Shown piece by piece: positions 1 to 8,047 of a stretch of DNA of 19,387 bases. Source of the stretch: DRTC01 sp964521025 (GTDB lineage Bacteria > Cloacimonadota > Cloacimonadia > Cloacimonadales > TCS61); assembly GCA_964521025.1 (NCBI GenBank), contig CAZFPK010000057.1, positions 1-19,387 on the forward strand, given 5' to 3'. Position 1 is the stretch's first letter. Every line of letters starts with the position of its first letter. The position numbers and the translations under genes are program-made. The notes under the pieces are model-generated. The model saw only the letters and a program-made list of their open reading frames with translations. It was not told where the DNA came from and searched no databases.

Positions 1-1
1 T

Positions 2-40
2 AAAAAAGAGGGACGTCTTTTAATTAGAAAGATACTTTAG
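2..40 (+). other. possible 3' end of an upstream gene
   Basis: The frame starting at base 2 is open from the window edge to a TAG at 38-40 and would encode a short basic tail (KKEGRLLIRKIL). The same frame reopens after the stop and runs to a TAG at 106-108, with an ATG at 59 and a charged peptide. It could be the end of a truncated gene with an in-frame stop, or chance. Too little is visible to name it. Confidence 0.2.
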
Positions 41-123
41 ATATTTAGGTTCAATGAAATGAAAGAATTTATTGAAGAGATAGACAGGTTTATTTTCAAA
101 AAATAGTAAAAAGGAGATGAACA

Positions 124-657
124 ATGCCTGATAAAAAAGGAAAATTATATTTATTCGAAGCCATCGAATTAAGGAACGAATATGATCGTCATCTTAAACT
201 TCTGGAGAAATTGATCAAAGGAGATCCGGATAAAAGTAACAGGTTATTTCATAATCGTGATGAAGAAGAAAAAGAACCGGCAGTGGATTTTGATCAAAAA
301 GAATTGGGAAAGGAATTAAAGAAAATCCAAACTAAAAGAGTCAAACTCAATCAAGCGATCCAGATGGCAAATTTTAAATTCCGGATCGATTTTAACGGAG
401 AAAAGATCTGTCTTGCCGAAGCATTGGAGATCAGGAAAAATCTGTTAAGGGATTCTGAAGAATTATCTGAAAAAGTAATGAATTCGGCTTATAAAAGGAT
501 TATCCATAAAGAAGAACGAGATATTGTCCACGAACCGAAATTTCTTTTCAAACAGGTTTATAAAGACTTTCAGGATAATATCGGAAAAATCAGGGAAATC
601 GTTAACAGAATCCATATTATTAACCATAAAAGTGTGATAAATTTCAGAGAAGAATAG
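124..657 (+). CDS. DIP1984/septicolysin-like helical protein
   Basis: A 177-aa soluble, strongly charged, mostly helical protein. It contains two similar segments, each beginning with an L-x-E-A-x-x-(I/L)-R motif (about residues 10-17, LFEAIELR, and about 97-104, LAEALEIR) followed by a predicted helical hairpin. This two-fold layout, with a central QAIQMANFKFRIDF stretch, is what I recall of DIP1984-family proteins (septicolysin-related, DUF6847). No biochemical role for that family is firmly established to my knowledge, so no function is assigned. The ATG at 124 has a strong ribosome binding site (AAGGAGATG, about 5 bases upstream). The stop overlaps the first base pairs of the structured RNA candidate that follows. 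There is no signal peptide or membrane segment. Family assignment is from pattern memory only. Confidence 0.6.
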   Translation: MPDKKGKLYLFEAIELRNEYDRHLKLLEKLIKGDPDKSNRLFHNRDEEEKEPAVDFDQKELGKELKKIQTKRVKLNQAIQMANFKFRIDFNGEKICLAEALEIRKNLLRDSEELSEKVMNSAYKRIIHKEERDIVHEPKFLFKQVYKDFQDNIGKIREIVNRIHIINHKSVINFREE

Positions 658-871
658 TAGAGACGGTGGAGCAAGTGCAAAACTACTTTGAAGTAGGATA
701 GCCCGAAACCTAATTGCGTAAATTAGGAGTGGTTAATGCTGTTTATCCACTTAAAAGAAGAATGGCAGGTGGCTCTGAACCGCTCATTCTTACAACTTAC
801 GAGTAAGCGATTTAGAATTTACGAATTTACATTTAACCATTTACAGGATGGCTTCGAGTCTCTACTTTTTT
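656..871 (+). ncRNA. candidate structured RNA, family unknown
   Basis: No gene fits this stretch, but it folds well. AGTAGAGAC at 656-664 pairs perfectly with GTCTCTACT at 858-866, which runs into a T-tract (866-871) like an intrinsic terminator. Inside the closing stem, GGAGC (668-672) can pair with GCTTC (851-855). Local hairpins follow: CCTAATT/AATTAGG at 709-727, AGTGG/CCACT at 728-751 and AAGAATG/CATTCTT at 758-791. It does not match RNase P, tmRNA, SRP RNA, 6S RNA or any riboswitch I can recall. It could be a standalone small RNA or a 3'-UTR element of the preceding gene. No promoter was identified. Confidence 0.45.
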
Positions 872-893
872 GAAATGAATACCATTTGAGTTC

Positions 894-954
894 CTATAAC
901 TTTTCAAAAGTCGAGTAGCAGGAAAAACTATGACTTTCGCAAAGTAAGTTTTAG
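894..954 (+). repeat. degenerate attC-like palindrome (61 bp)
   Basis: CTATAAC at 894-900 mirrors GTTTTAG at 948-954 (six of seven pairs). Between them AAAGTC pairs with GACTTT and TAG with CTA around a short loop, with unpaired bases mainly on one side, as in integron attC sites. The size matches the short end of the attC range. The bases after the right box (TTAGGC) match the complement of the GCCTAAC box at 2143-2149, as expected if the intervening genes are one cassette. Weaker than the two sites at the right end of the window. Confidence 0.4.
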
Positions 955-978
955 GCGTAATTTATGAGGGATTAATAA

Positions 979-1809
979 GTGATCGGATTAAATGGAAAAG
1001 AGTATGGAATTTGTTTATTTGATACAAATGCTCTGAGTAACTTCTTAAAATCTCCTAAAAAGTGGATTGAGTTTTATAATCAAAAATTTACGATTTCCTC
1101 AACAATTATTGCTTATTCTGTTTTCAGCATAATTGAATTAGCGGAATCCTCTTTTTTGTTTAACAAATATTTGGAAATATTTTCTGTTTATCCATCATTC
1201 ATATTAGACGGTTTTTTTAGTATTTTCACAAAAGAACTCAAAGCATATGATAACGATAATTTCCAGGTTAATCCAGTTGTTATTTCTCCTCTTAACTCGG
1301 GATTAGAATCTAATTTAAATCCCAAGGAAAGATTAAAAAAAATAATTGATAAATCTGGATTCTTCAATAGAAAACGGTATTGGGATTCAGGACGTCAAAG
1401 TATACTTGATGGAATAACTTCTCTGACTAATAATTACCCTCCCAAAAATAAGAAATATTCAAAAAAGGAAATTGAGTATTTCGTCGATTTAGCATCTTTG
1501 CAGCAAATAATATTACGAGACAACATATTCACTCAAAATAAAATTAATAATAAACTTCCAATTGATCCCCAAAAATTTCCATCAATTATTTCTACTTCAT
1601 ACATTGTGTTTTATAAATTCTATCCTGATAAAAGAAAACCAATTATCTCTGATGTATACGATATTCTCATTTCCTCATTATTACCATATGTAAATTATGT
1701 CATAACTGAAAATAACCTTTGTGAGATAATTCGAAAAATCCAAAAAAATCATTCATTTCTAAATGAATTAAAATATTATTCAATTAAGGATGTAGATAAA
1801 AATTACTAA
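979..1809 (+). CDS. PIN-like domain protein, putative ribonuclease
   Basis: A 276-aa protein starting with GTG at 979, with a GAGGG ribosome binding site 9 bases upstream. The N-terminus reads CLFDTNALSNFLK, the typical first acidic site of a PIN nuclease (D15). A conserved-looking IIELAES follows at about residues 51-57 (E53), as in the 'T-x-x-E' strand of the fold. Near the C-terminus DVYDILISS (D225, D228) and YVITENN (E244) resemble the last acidic cluster. PIN proteins are metal-dependent RNases, many of them toxins, but at 276 aa this one is about twice the size of a VapC toxin, with an insertion between residues about 90 and 200. It is followed 11 bases later by a small gene with its own good ribosome binding site, so the two are probably one operon. 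It is very AT-rich and lies between attC-like sequences, which suggests transfer. Confidence 0.6.
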   Translation: MIGLNGKEYGICLFDTNALSNFLKSPKKWIEFYNQKFTISSTIIAYSVFSIIELAESSFLFNKYLEIFSVYPSFILDGFFSIFTKELKAYDNDNFQVNPVVISPLNSGLESNLNPKERLKKIIDKSGFFNRKRYWDSGRQSILDGITSLTNNYPPKNKKYSKKEIEYFVDLASLQQIILRDNIFTQNKINNKLPIDPQKFPSIISTSYIVFYKFYPDKRKPIISDVYDILISSLLPYVNYVITENNLCEIIRKIQKNHSFLNELKYYSIKDVDKNY

Positions 1810-1820
1810 AAGGAGTTAAT

Positions 1821-2132
1821 ATGAAATCAAGTTTAGGATACAAAATTGGTTCTTTCACGGATGTTAATCAAAATTTAAGAGATCAAATTTGGCTATTCTT
1901 AAATGAGCAACAAAATATTCAGTTAATGATAGATTCATCAAATCGAAATAGACCTGCTGTAGAAGGAATTGCTCAAGATTTATTAGAAAATGTCTTTTCT
2001 GATAGAGTAAAAAAATGTGTAGGATTTTTAATAAAACAAGTGATGGAATCAAACGGTTTAAAGTGGATTTCAAAAGATCATAAGGTTGAACAAAATCCCA
2101 TATTTAACAAAGGCTCAAAGTATTCCAAATGA
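1821..2132 (+). CDS. small hypothetical protein linked to PIN gene
   Basis: A 103-aa basic, helical protein that I do not recognise. The ATG at 1821 follows AAAAGGAGT with good spacing and lies 11 bases after the PIN gene's stop, so it is translated from the same message. The C-terminal third contains IKQVMESNGLKWISKDHKV, then NPIFNKGSKYSK, a pattern resembling the ends of small nucleic-acid-associated bacterial proteins, but no family can be named. By position it could be a partner or antitoxin of the PIN protein; that is inference. Antitoxins more often precede their toxin, so this order would be less usual. Confidence 0.5.
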   Translation: MKSSLGYKIGSFTDVNQNLRDQIWLFLNEQQNIQLMIDSSNRNRPAVEGIAQDLLENVFSDRVKKCVGFLIKQVMESNGLKWISKDHKVEQNPIFNKGSKYSK

Positions 2133-2142
2133 CAGCAAAAAT

Positions 2143-2170
2143 GCCTAACAAGCGTGTCGTGCAGGTAGGC
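2143..2170 (+). repeat. possible truncated attC (left half only)
   Basis: GCCTAACAAGCG at 2143-2154 matches the R''-L'' half of many integron attC sites. It lies 10 bases past the stop of the small gene. No matching right half (GTTAGGC type) is present before the end of the convergent receptor gene at 2222; only a short TAGGC occurs nearby. If it was an attC, its right half has been lost. Confidence 0.3.
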
Positions 2171-2221
2171 TGGGGGTTTGTTTCTCCTGAATAGTTCCGA
2201 TTCCACAGCACATGTGAAACA

Positions 2222-4666
2222 TTATATCCCCATCCTCACACCCAGCATAAAATTCCGTTCGGAACCGGGAAAATAATAATTTGCTCCGCTCCAATCAGGT
2301 CCTCCCCAGGGATCATAATATCCGGAAGTTTCATACTTTTTATCAAAGATATTATTCACCCTGAAACTGATCTCGATATTCCCAAATTCATTCAGTTTCA
2401 AAATTACATAAGCATTAGCAATTGTGTATGGATCGACAATCCTATCCTCATTCTCCGTATTATCGAGATATTGCTTTCCTACATGCTGGATTTGAGTCGC
2501 AACTGTAACCGGTTTGTATTTATAACTCAATTTAGCATTTGTTAGAATATCAGGAAATCCGGCGATTTTCTTTCCAGCAAAATCAATCCCGATCACTTCC
2601 CAATTTTCATCCCAATCATACATCTCGAACTTCTTAAAATAATTATCATTATAAGAAAAAGAACCGGAAAGTTCCAGGTTTGCCGGCAATTGTGTTTTCA
2701 AAGATAACTCGACTCCTCGATGAACTGTTTCATCCGCATTTCCGCGGATCGGTTCTCCTTCGTCATCGACTCCACCATAAGCAATGATCTCATCTTCGAA
2801 TTCCATCCAAAATAGATTCGTCTGAATATTCATTATGCTTGTTTGGTATCCGATTCCGAACTCATAATCCGTCAGTTTTTCTTCCTTTACATAAGGGTCT
2901 GTCCATTCGATATGATCGATTTCATTATTGGAATTATAAACCGTATCAACATGAGCAAAAAGAGGAGCAACTCCGAGATCATCAGGACCATCCCAGGTAT
3001 CATAAAGTTCACCGTCGGTTGGTTCTCGTTTTGCAAAAGAGATATTTCCGTAAATATTGATGTTATCGTTGAGATTAAGATTTACCCCAAATCGAGGATT
3101 AAAGAAATCGTAATTCACTTCATAAGAATTAAGAAAAGCACCGCTGAAATTTCCAACTTCATGCTGCTCGAATTTGTAGTTAATTTTCTGATAATAAAGA
3201 TTCAACATCAAATTCAGGTTCTGAAATATCTTGAGATTCTCATTTGCATAAAAAGTTAGATAAGTTTTATTTCCGGCATATTCATGATAGCGCATTCCTG
3301 GAATAAATTCGATATTCGGAACATTAATAAGTTCTTTGATTTCTCCCCAATGTTCGCTATCAAACAGACTGAGATAACTTCCGATATTTAATTCCCCTTT
3401 GGGATGAAGAAAATTCATCTGTCCGATCCAACCATACTGATTTTTAGAAACCCATTTTTGCCTGATCAAATCGCTTTCAAGAGAATCAGGAACATCTGCC
3501 AGTCCGTATTCCCATAAATCTCTACCAGTTTTATATTGCTCATAATATCCTTTTCCGTGAATGTAAAAAAGAGAATTCTTCATACTCAAAAAATCGTTAA
3601 AATTCTGGTAATGATGCAACTCTAAATGAGGTTGATCAAAATCATCTATTTCATTTGGATAAGTGATAGGATTATGTTGATGATTTTGTTCCAAATCTCC
3701 TTGATATGAAGCATACCAGGCTGCATGAGTCAGTTCATTCCCACCATAAATATTCAGTTCGGTAGCAGATTTGTTTCCGGTTCGGGAAAGATTGATAAAA
3801 TAAGCCCAGAGTTTTGTTTCGGAATTATCGCGATAATTGTCGGAAGAAATGCGGGATAACCTTAATTGTGATTTCCAATTATTAGAAAAATTATAAAAAG
3901 TTTTTACCCCGAATTTTATCGTTTTATAAGTTCCATAATTACTGAAAACTTCGATTTTATCGGGAGAAGACAGATCACTTGTCTGCATATTCAGAGAACC
4001 GCCAAAAGTCGAAACTCCGTAAAGCGAACTGCCGATTCCCCGCTGGAATTGGATATCAGTCAGACTTTCCGCAAAATCCGGCATATCGACCCAATAAACC
4101 TGATGATCTTCCGGATCATTCAAAGGAATTCCATTGATCATCACTCCTATCCTTTTTTGATCGAAACCCCTGATCTTCAAATAAGAATAACCGAGTCCGC
4201 TACCCGCATCCGCATAAGAATAAACATTCGGAATATCGGACATCAAAAGCGGAATATCCTGTACCGAATAATTTTCCCGGATTTCTTTTTGGGAAACTGT
4301 CGTAAAGGTAACCGGAGTTTCTCTTTCTTTCGCACGCGTTTCCGTGACGAAAATTCCCTCGATCATTTTCGGTTGGAGTTTTAATTTGATGATCGTTTTT
4401 TCTGAAGTTTTGATTTGGATATCTTTTCTTTCATAACCGATCCTTTTGATGGAAATCAGATAATTCCCGGGTTCGATCTCTTTAAAGAAAAATTCTCCGT
4501 TTTCATCCGAATAAGTGATCAACTCTTTTTCAGGCAGTTTAATGCTGGCTGCTGAAACGGATTTTTCAGTTGCTTCATCTAAAACTACTCCGAATACAGT
4601 ATCGCAGAAAATACTGATATTGATACTTAACATCAGAAAAAATAAGAATAAAGTTTTTTTACTCAT
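2222..4666 (-). CDS. TonB-dependent outer-membrane receptor, likely thiamine
   Basis: An 814-aa receptor for energised import across the outer membrane. The start chosen is the ATG at 4666: it has an AAGGAGAG site just upstream and begins a signal peptide (MSKKTLFLFFLMLSINISIF). The longer open frame upstream is riboswitch leader. Residues about 22-100 form a carboxypeptidase-regulatory-like beta domain (VFGVVLDEATEKSVSAASI...). A TonB-box-like segment (IFVTETRA) follows near 104-111. The plug includes LKIRGFDQKRIGVMINGIPL and IQFQRGIGSSLYG, and a long beta-barrel ends in RNFMLGVRMGI. The leader carries a TPP riboswitch and terminator, so expression should be shut off when thiamine pyrophosphate is abundant. 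Riboswitch-controlled receptors of this kind in Bacteroidota are considered thiamine or thiamine-precursor importers. The receptor family is certain; the substrate is inferred from the riboswitch. Confidence 0.93.
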   Translation of the reverse strand: MSKKTLFLFFLMLSINISIFCDTVFGVVLDEATEKSVSAASIKLPEKELITYSDENGEFFFKEIEPGNYLISIKRIGYERKDIQIKTSEKTIIKLKLQPKMIEGIFVTETRAKERETPVTFTTVSQKEIRENYSVQDIPLLMSDIPNVYSYADAGSGLGYSYLKIRGFDQKRIGVMINGIPLNDPEDHQVYWVDMPDFAESLTDIQFQRGIGSSLYGVSTFGGSLNMQTSDLSSPDKIEVFSNYGTYKTIKFGVKTFYNFSNNWKSQLRLSRISSDNYRDNSETKLWAYFINLSRTGNKSATELNIYGGNELTHAAWYASYQGDLEQNHQHNPITYPNEIDDFDQPHLELHHYQNFNDFLSMKNSLFYIHGKGYYEQYKTGRDLWEYGLADVPDSLESDLIRQKWVSKNQYGWIGQMNFLHPKGELNIGSYLSLFDSEHWGEIKELINVPNIEFIPGMRYHEYAGNKTYLTFYANENLKIFQNLNLMLNLYYQKINYKFEQHEVGNFSGAFLNSYEVNYDFFNPRFGVNLNLNDNINIYGNISFAKREPTDGELYDTWDGPDDLGVAPLFAHVDTVYNSNNEIDHIEWTDPYVKEEKLTDYEFGIGYQTSIMNIQTNLFWMEFEDEIIAYGGVDDEGEPIRGNADETVHRGVELSLKTQLPANLELSGSFSYNDNYFKKFEMYDWDENWEVIGIDFAGKKIAGFPDILTNAKLSYKYKPVTVATQIQHVGKQYLDNTENEDRIVDPYTIANAYVILKLNEFGNIEISFRVNNIFDKKYETSGYYDPWGGPDWSGANYYFPGSERNFMLGVRMGI

Positions 4667-4681
4667 TGTTCTCTCCTTCTT

Positions 4682-4833
4682 GTAACTCAAAGCTCCAGCT
4701 TTGAGATTTTTATTTTTTTGAAAATATTTCGCTTCAAGTCGCCAGGATTCTATCACAAACAAGGATGTTTGTGTTACTGTAATTCCTTGCCTGATATTGA
4801 AATTACGGTCACAAAGCAGGAGCTTTGTGTTAC
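4682..4833 (-). repeat. three related palindromes in the receptor leader
   Basis: Three short perfect or near-perfect hairpins with a shared outer sequence lie at 4682-4705, 4753-4777 and 4809-4833. Read on the minus strand they follow the form GTAACACAAA-core-TTTGTGA (the left one has CTCAAAG/CTTTGAG). They separate the riboswitch terminator from the receptor start by about 170 bases. They look like a small dispersed palindromic repeat family inserted into the leader. Confidence 0.7.
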
Positions 4834-4875
4834 AAAAAAACCACATCCCAGCAAAAAAACCGGAATGTGGTTTTA
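4834..4875 (-). terminator. riboswitch expression-platform terminator
   Basis: On the minus strand ACCACATTCC pairs with GGGATGTGGT (one internal mismatch or bulge) and is followed by TTTTTTT. It lies directly after the TPP aptamer and before the receptor gene, as expected for ligand-dependent termination. Confidence 0.75.
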
Positions 4876-4883
4876 CAATATTT

Positions 4884-4972
4884 TCCAATTTCCTCCGCTG
4901 GCATTATCCAGATCAGGTTCTAAGGGTATTTTCTCAGCAATCCGTTAATTGTCGGAAGCACCCCTGAATCAA
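4884..4972 (-). promoter_or_regulatory. TPP (thiamine pyrophosphate) riboswitch
   Basis: Read on the minus strand, the hallmark THI-box elements appear in order: GGGGTGC (4958-4964), CTGAGA (4932-4937), ACCC, and CCTGATCTGGATAATGCC (4900-4917) followed by AGCGGAGG. These are the conserved pyrophosphate- and pyrimidine-sensing cores of the TPP aptamer. It precedes a terminator and the TonB-dependent receptor. The switch should repress the receptor when cellular thiamine pyrophosphate is high. Confidence 0.95.
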
Positions 4973-4997
4973 CAAATTTTATCAAAAATCCGGGACG

Positions 4998-5026
4998 ACT
5001 AACTTTTTAATCCGATCTGTTGTCAA
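4998..5026 (-). promoter_or_regulatory. putative promoter of the riboswitch-receptor unit
   Basis: A minus-strand TTGACA (5021-5026) lies about 50 bases upstream of the aptamer core. With 17-bp spacing the -10 position would be GTTAGT (4998-5003), a poor match to TATAAT. The -35 is clear; the -10 is uncertain. Confidence 0.4.
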
Positions 5027-5127
5027 TTTTTTTTTGCATAAAATTGTTTGACCTGAAATTTGTTTAAATAGATTCGGCTCATAAAAGCCTGGGACGAAGA
5101 ATCGTAACTAAATGCGCATTACATCTA

Positions 5128-5229
5128 TGTCATTCTGAGGAATTCTTCCTGCTCCTCTCTCGAAGAATCTTCATAGAAAAAAGTTGGAGATTCCTCATAA
5201 GAAAAGTAAAAGGATATTTCGGAATGACA
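5128..5229. repeat. dispersed inverted-repeat element, copy A
   Basis: It begins TGTCATTCTGAGGAATTC and ends in the inverted form CGGAATGACA. Internal segments GAAGAATCTTC and GTTGGAGATTCCTC are shared with the copies at 10833-10949 and 13476-13594. At about 100 bp and without coding capacity, it resembles a MITE or large REP-like element. It ends about 66 bases before the symporter start. Confidence 0.75.
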
Positions 5230-5295
5230 AATTAGATTCACATCGTTATCATGTTCTGAGTCATGGTCCTTACGACTCGAAAAGAGGGATGATAA

Positions 5296-6717
5296 TTGGA
5301 ATTTAAAACTTCGATAGATTATAAAACAATTTTAAGCAGTACCGATTGGATCGTATTTTTCGTGATCCTGATCCTGACTGTTTTTTCCGTTATTTACGGA
5401 TATTCCATAAAGAAAAAAAACATCTCCGGGAAAAAAGAACCTGCTTTCCTCGACCTGCTTCTGATGGGAAGACGACTTACGCTTCCGCTATTTGTCGCCA
5501 CATTGGTTGCAACCTGGTACGGCGGGATTTTCGGAGTAACAAAAATCGCTTTTGAACAGGGAATTTTCAACTTCATCACACAAGGTGTTTTCTGGTATGT
5601 TTCCTACATCATATTTGCCTTTTTCATCACTCACAAAGTTTCCAAATATCAAGCCGTAACTCTTCCTGATCTGGTTGGAAAAATGTTCGGTCCGAAAGCC
5701 GGGAAATTGAGTGCGGTTTTCAATTTTTTCAATGTCCTGCCCATCGCGTATGTGATCAGTTTGGGGTTGTTGATCCAGGCATTGTTCGGTTTGGAGGTCT
5801 GGTTAGCGATGTTCATCGGAGTTTCTGTCGTCATTTTATACACGATGTTCGGCGGATTCCGGGCAGTTGTCTTTTCCGATATAATTCAATTCCTGGTAAT
5901 GTGTCTTGGTGTTTTTCTGGTTGTAGTTTATTCAGTAAAACTTTTTGGAGGATATGGTTTTCTCAAAGCAAATCTTCCTGCTGCACATTTCACTGTAACC
6001 GGCGGAGAGGGAATTGCAACGACTCTTGTCTGGGGATTTATCGCACTTTCAACATTGGTCGATCCGAATTTTTATCAGCGAGTTTTTGCTGCTAAAAATA
6101 CAAAAACTGCGAAAAAAGGAATTCTGATATCAACCGCTATCTGGATTTTATTCGATATCTGCACGACTTCCGGAGCAATGTATGCGCGCGCAGTTATTCC
6201 GGAAGCGGCATCCGACAAAGCATATTTAATCTATGCTCTGCAAATCCTGCCTGACGGGATCAGAGGATTTGTCTTAGCAGGAATTCTCGCGACCATTTTA
6301 TCAACATTGGACTCCTATCTTTTCATTGCCGGAACAACCGTTTCCTTCGATCTGATGCCCAAAAGGTTCAAAGGAAAGATATATCTTCATAAACTGGGAA
6401 TCGTTCTGGTTGGAATTATCGCTGTTTTGATGGGACTTTTATTTGAAGGAAATATCAAAGCAGTCTGGAAAACGCTGGGAAGTTATTCTGCCAGTTGTCT
6501 GCTATTACCGGTTATGTACGGATATATTTTCCCGGGAAAGATCAAAGATAGACAATTCGTTTTTGCCAGTATTTTGGGAGTGATAACAGTCAGTTTTTGG
6601 CGGAATGTTCCATTAAGCGGATTCTGGCAGAATGTGGATGAACTTTATATGGGAATTGTGGCGACTTCGTTGGGATTGACGGGTTTTAGTTTGGTGAATA
6701 AAATCGTTAATAAATGA
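5296..6717 (+). CDS. sodium:solute symporter (SSS family)
   Basis: A 473-aa inner-membrane protein with about 12-13 hydrophobic helices, the normal size for the SSS family, which couples Na+ influx to uptake of sugars, amino acids, vitamins or other small solutes. Family features include TWYGGIFGVTKIAFEQG in the first repeat, the GGFRAVVFSDIIQF signature (about residues 186-199), DPNFYQRVFAAKN (about 256-268) and LATILSTLDSYLFIAGTTVSFDL (about 331-353). The start appears to be TTG, with AGAGG about 7 bases upstream; the nearby ATG is out of frame. It is divergent from the riboswitch-controlled receptor, and no second TPP aptamer lies in its own leader, so a role in thiamine uptake is possible but unsupported. 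The substrate cannot be read from sequence. Confidence 0.92.
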   Translation: MEFKTSIDYKTILSSTDWIVFFVILILTVFSVIYGYSIKKKNISGKKEPAFLDLLLMGRRLTLPLFVATLVATWYGGIFGVTKIAFEQGIFNFITQGVFWYVSYIIFAFFITHKVSKYQAVTLPDLVGKMFGPKAGKLSAVFNFFNVLPIAYVISLGLLIQALFGLEVWLAMFIGVSVVILYTMFGGFRAVVFSDIIQFLVMCLGVFLVVVYSVKLFGGYGFLKANLPAAHFTVTGGEGIATTLVWGFIALSTLVDPNFYQRVFAAKNTKTAKKGILISTAIWILFDICTTSGAMYARAVIPEAASDKAYLIYALQILPDGIRGFVLAGILATILSTLDSYLFIAGTTVSFDLMPKRFKGKIYLHKLGIVLVGIIAVLMGLLFEGNIKAVWKTLGSYSASCLLLPVMYGYIFPGKIKDRQFVFASILGVITVSFWRNVPLSGFWQNVDELYMGIVATSLGLTGFSLVNKIVNK

Positions 6718-6727
6718 AAATCATCAT

Positions 6728-6835
6728 TCACTCCTGCGTTAGAATGACTCTTGATACTCCGGCGTTCAGTCTAACTGCAAATCAACGCAGAGCGTTGAAA
6801 TAGACATTCCCACGCAGGAGAATAGGAATGAGTAA
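6728..6835. repeat. inverted repeat between convergent genes
   Basis: CATTCACTCCTGCGT near 6728 is mirrored by ACGCAGGAGAATAGGAATG near 6813-6831, with further CGTT/AACG-type pairings between. It lies just after the symporter stop and 12 or so bases before the end of the convergent glycosidase-like gene. It may act as a bidirectional terminator but lacks a clear T-run. Confidence 0.5.
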
Positions 6836-6846
6836 AGTCAAATAAT

Positions 6847-7965
6847 TTATCGATCTCGAAAGGCTTTGATAATATAAAAATATATATTCGAATCCGGAAC
6901 AAATTCATAATCGAGATTTGTAGTCGAATCCAGATAATTTGATATTTCCGGTTCAAAATATGGATCATTTGAGCGGTAAATAGAATAATATCCAGCCCCA
7001 ATAACTTCGTCCCAAACAAGGATCATATTCTGATTTTCATAAAGGATATTCAATTCCGGAGAATCGAGGAACATTCCATTATTGAGAATATTCAAATCTC
7101 GAATAGAAATATACGGAACATAATTTTGTTCATAAGCAGCATCCAAAAAGGTATCGATTAAAGTTTGCTGCGTCAGGTATTCTACCGAAAAAACCGGAAT
7201 TCCTGCATTGAGAAATTCAGTCAGAACATCGATCCTGTATTGTTCGGGATTATATGGATTGTCATTATCTTCATCTCCAAAAAAGAAAATATCTTCGATC
7301 CCGATCGCAGAAATATCACTAAAATATTGTTGTTTCAAAGTTTCAGAAACATTTGCTTCGATGATGATCTGTTCACCATTTTGTGGAATAAGATAAAAAT
7401 CATCTCTGCTGAAATGAGTCTCGACATAATTCCTGATATTATGCACGAACTCGACCATCAGAGAATCAGCAAAAGGTTGCTCCGGATTATCTTCCATCCA
7501 GTAATAATAAGCATCGACGATATCCATATAAATCCCGTCGAAACCTTGCTCGATAATTCTATCCAGATAGGAAAATATGATATTCTGCCATTCCGATTCC
7601 CAGAAGCGAACTTTGTAATTTCCTTCCCAATCGGGATTTTCAGGTCCGAGCCAGGAAGGTGGATTCGTCTCCCAATCAGAATCCCAATAAAAACGATAAT
7701 CTTCTGCTTCTCCGATCGAAATATATGAAATCGTATATTTTTCCGAAACCTGGATGGAATCGATCTGTTCCCAGGCGAATTCCCCGGGTTCCGTTCCATC
7801 CGAAGAATAATCCATCACGATCAGTTCGAAAGTTGTATTATTTACAATTTGTTCGATGTTAATTTCTTGAAGTTGATACGACCAAGGCATTTGATAGAGT
7901 TTATCATCAGGATGAATAGAAGTGCATATATGAAATAGTAAGATTATTAATACTGATTTTAACAT
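6847..7965 (-). CDS. secreted GH114/TM1410-like glycoside hydrolase
   Basis: A 372-aa exported protein. The ATG at 7965 is preferred over the GTG nine bases upstream because AAGGTGG forms its ribosome binding site. A short signal peptide (MLKSVLIILLFHICTS) comes first. The main domain, residues about 22-290, looks like the MJ1477/TM1410 and GH114 TIM-barrel family (endo-alpha-1,4-polygalactosaminidase-like). Its motifs are VMDYSSDG (50-57), ISYISIGEAEDYR (79-91) and FDGIYMDIVDAYYYW (142-156), then IPQNGEQI. Acidic residues in the second and third motifs are the likely catalytic ones. Residues about 300-372 look like a fibronectin type III-like module (LVWDEVIGAGYYSIYRS). Members act on galactosamine-rich exopolysaccharides, or are uncharacterised. 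The substrate here is unknown. The gene is single, convergent with the symporter gene. Confidence 0.8.
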   Translation of the reverse strand: MLKSVLIILLFHICTSIHPDDKLYQMPWSYQLQEINIEQIVNNTTFELIVMDYSSDGTEPGEFAWEQIDSIQVSEKYTISYISIGEAEDYRFYWDSDWETNPPSWLGPENPDWEGNYKVRFWESEWQNIIFSYLDRIIEQGFDGIYMDIVDAYYYWMEDNPEQPFADSLMVEFVHNIRNYVETHFSRDDFYLIPQNGEQIIIEANVSETLKQQYFSDISAIGIEDIFFFGDEDNDNPYNPEQYRIDVLTEFLNAGIPVFSVEYLTQQTLIDTFLDAAYEQNYVPYISIRDLNILNNGMFLDSPELNILYENQNMILVWDEVIGAGYYSIYRSNDPYFEPEISNYLDSTTNLDYEFVPDSNIYFYIIKAFRDR

Positions 7966-8047
7966 GATATCCACCTTAGGGAAGCTGTACTGTTATTTTT
8001 AGAATTCATAAATTAAAACGCTAATCAATTACTGATCAGCGTTTTTA

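Noticed and set aside
656..871. Retron msr-msd RNA, because the ends are inverted repeats and a reverse transcriptase exists in the window
   Set aside because: The RT is 16 kb away on the other strand and of a different type; no RT follows this RNA.
4667..4888. N-terminal 74-residue extension of the TonB receptor frame
   Set aside because: It runs through the riboswitch terminator and palindromes; the internal ATG has a good ribosome binding site and a signal peptide.
5296..6717. Symporter as the thiamine inner-membrane partner of the receptor
   Set aside because: It is divergent and has no TPP aptamer in its own leader; the substrate cannot be inferred from position alone.
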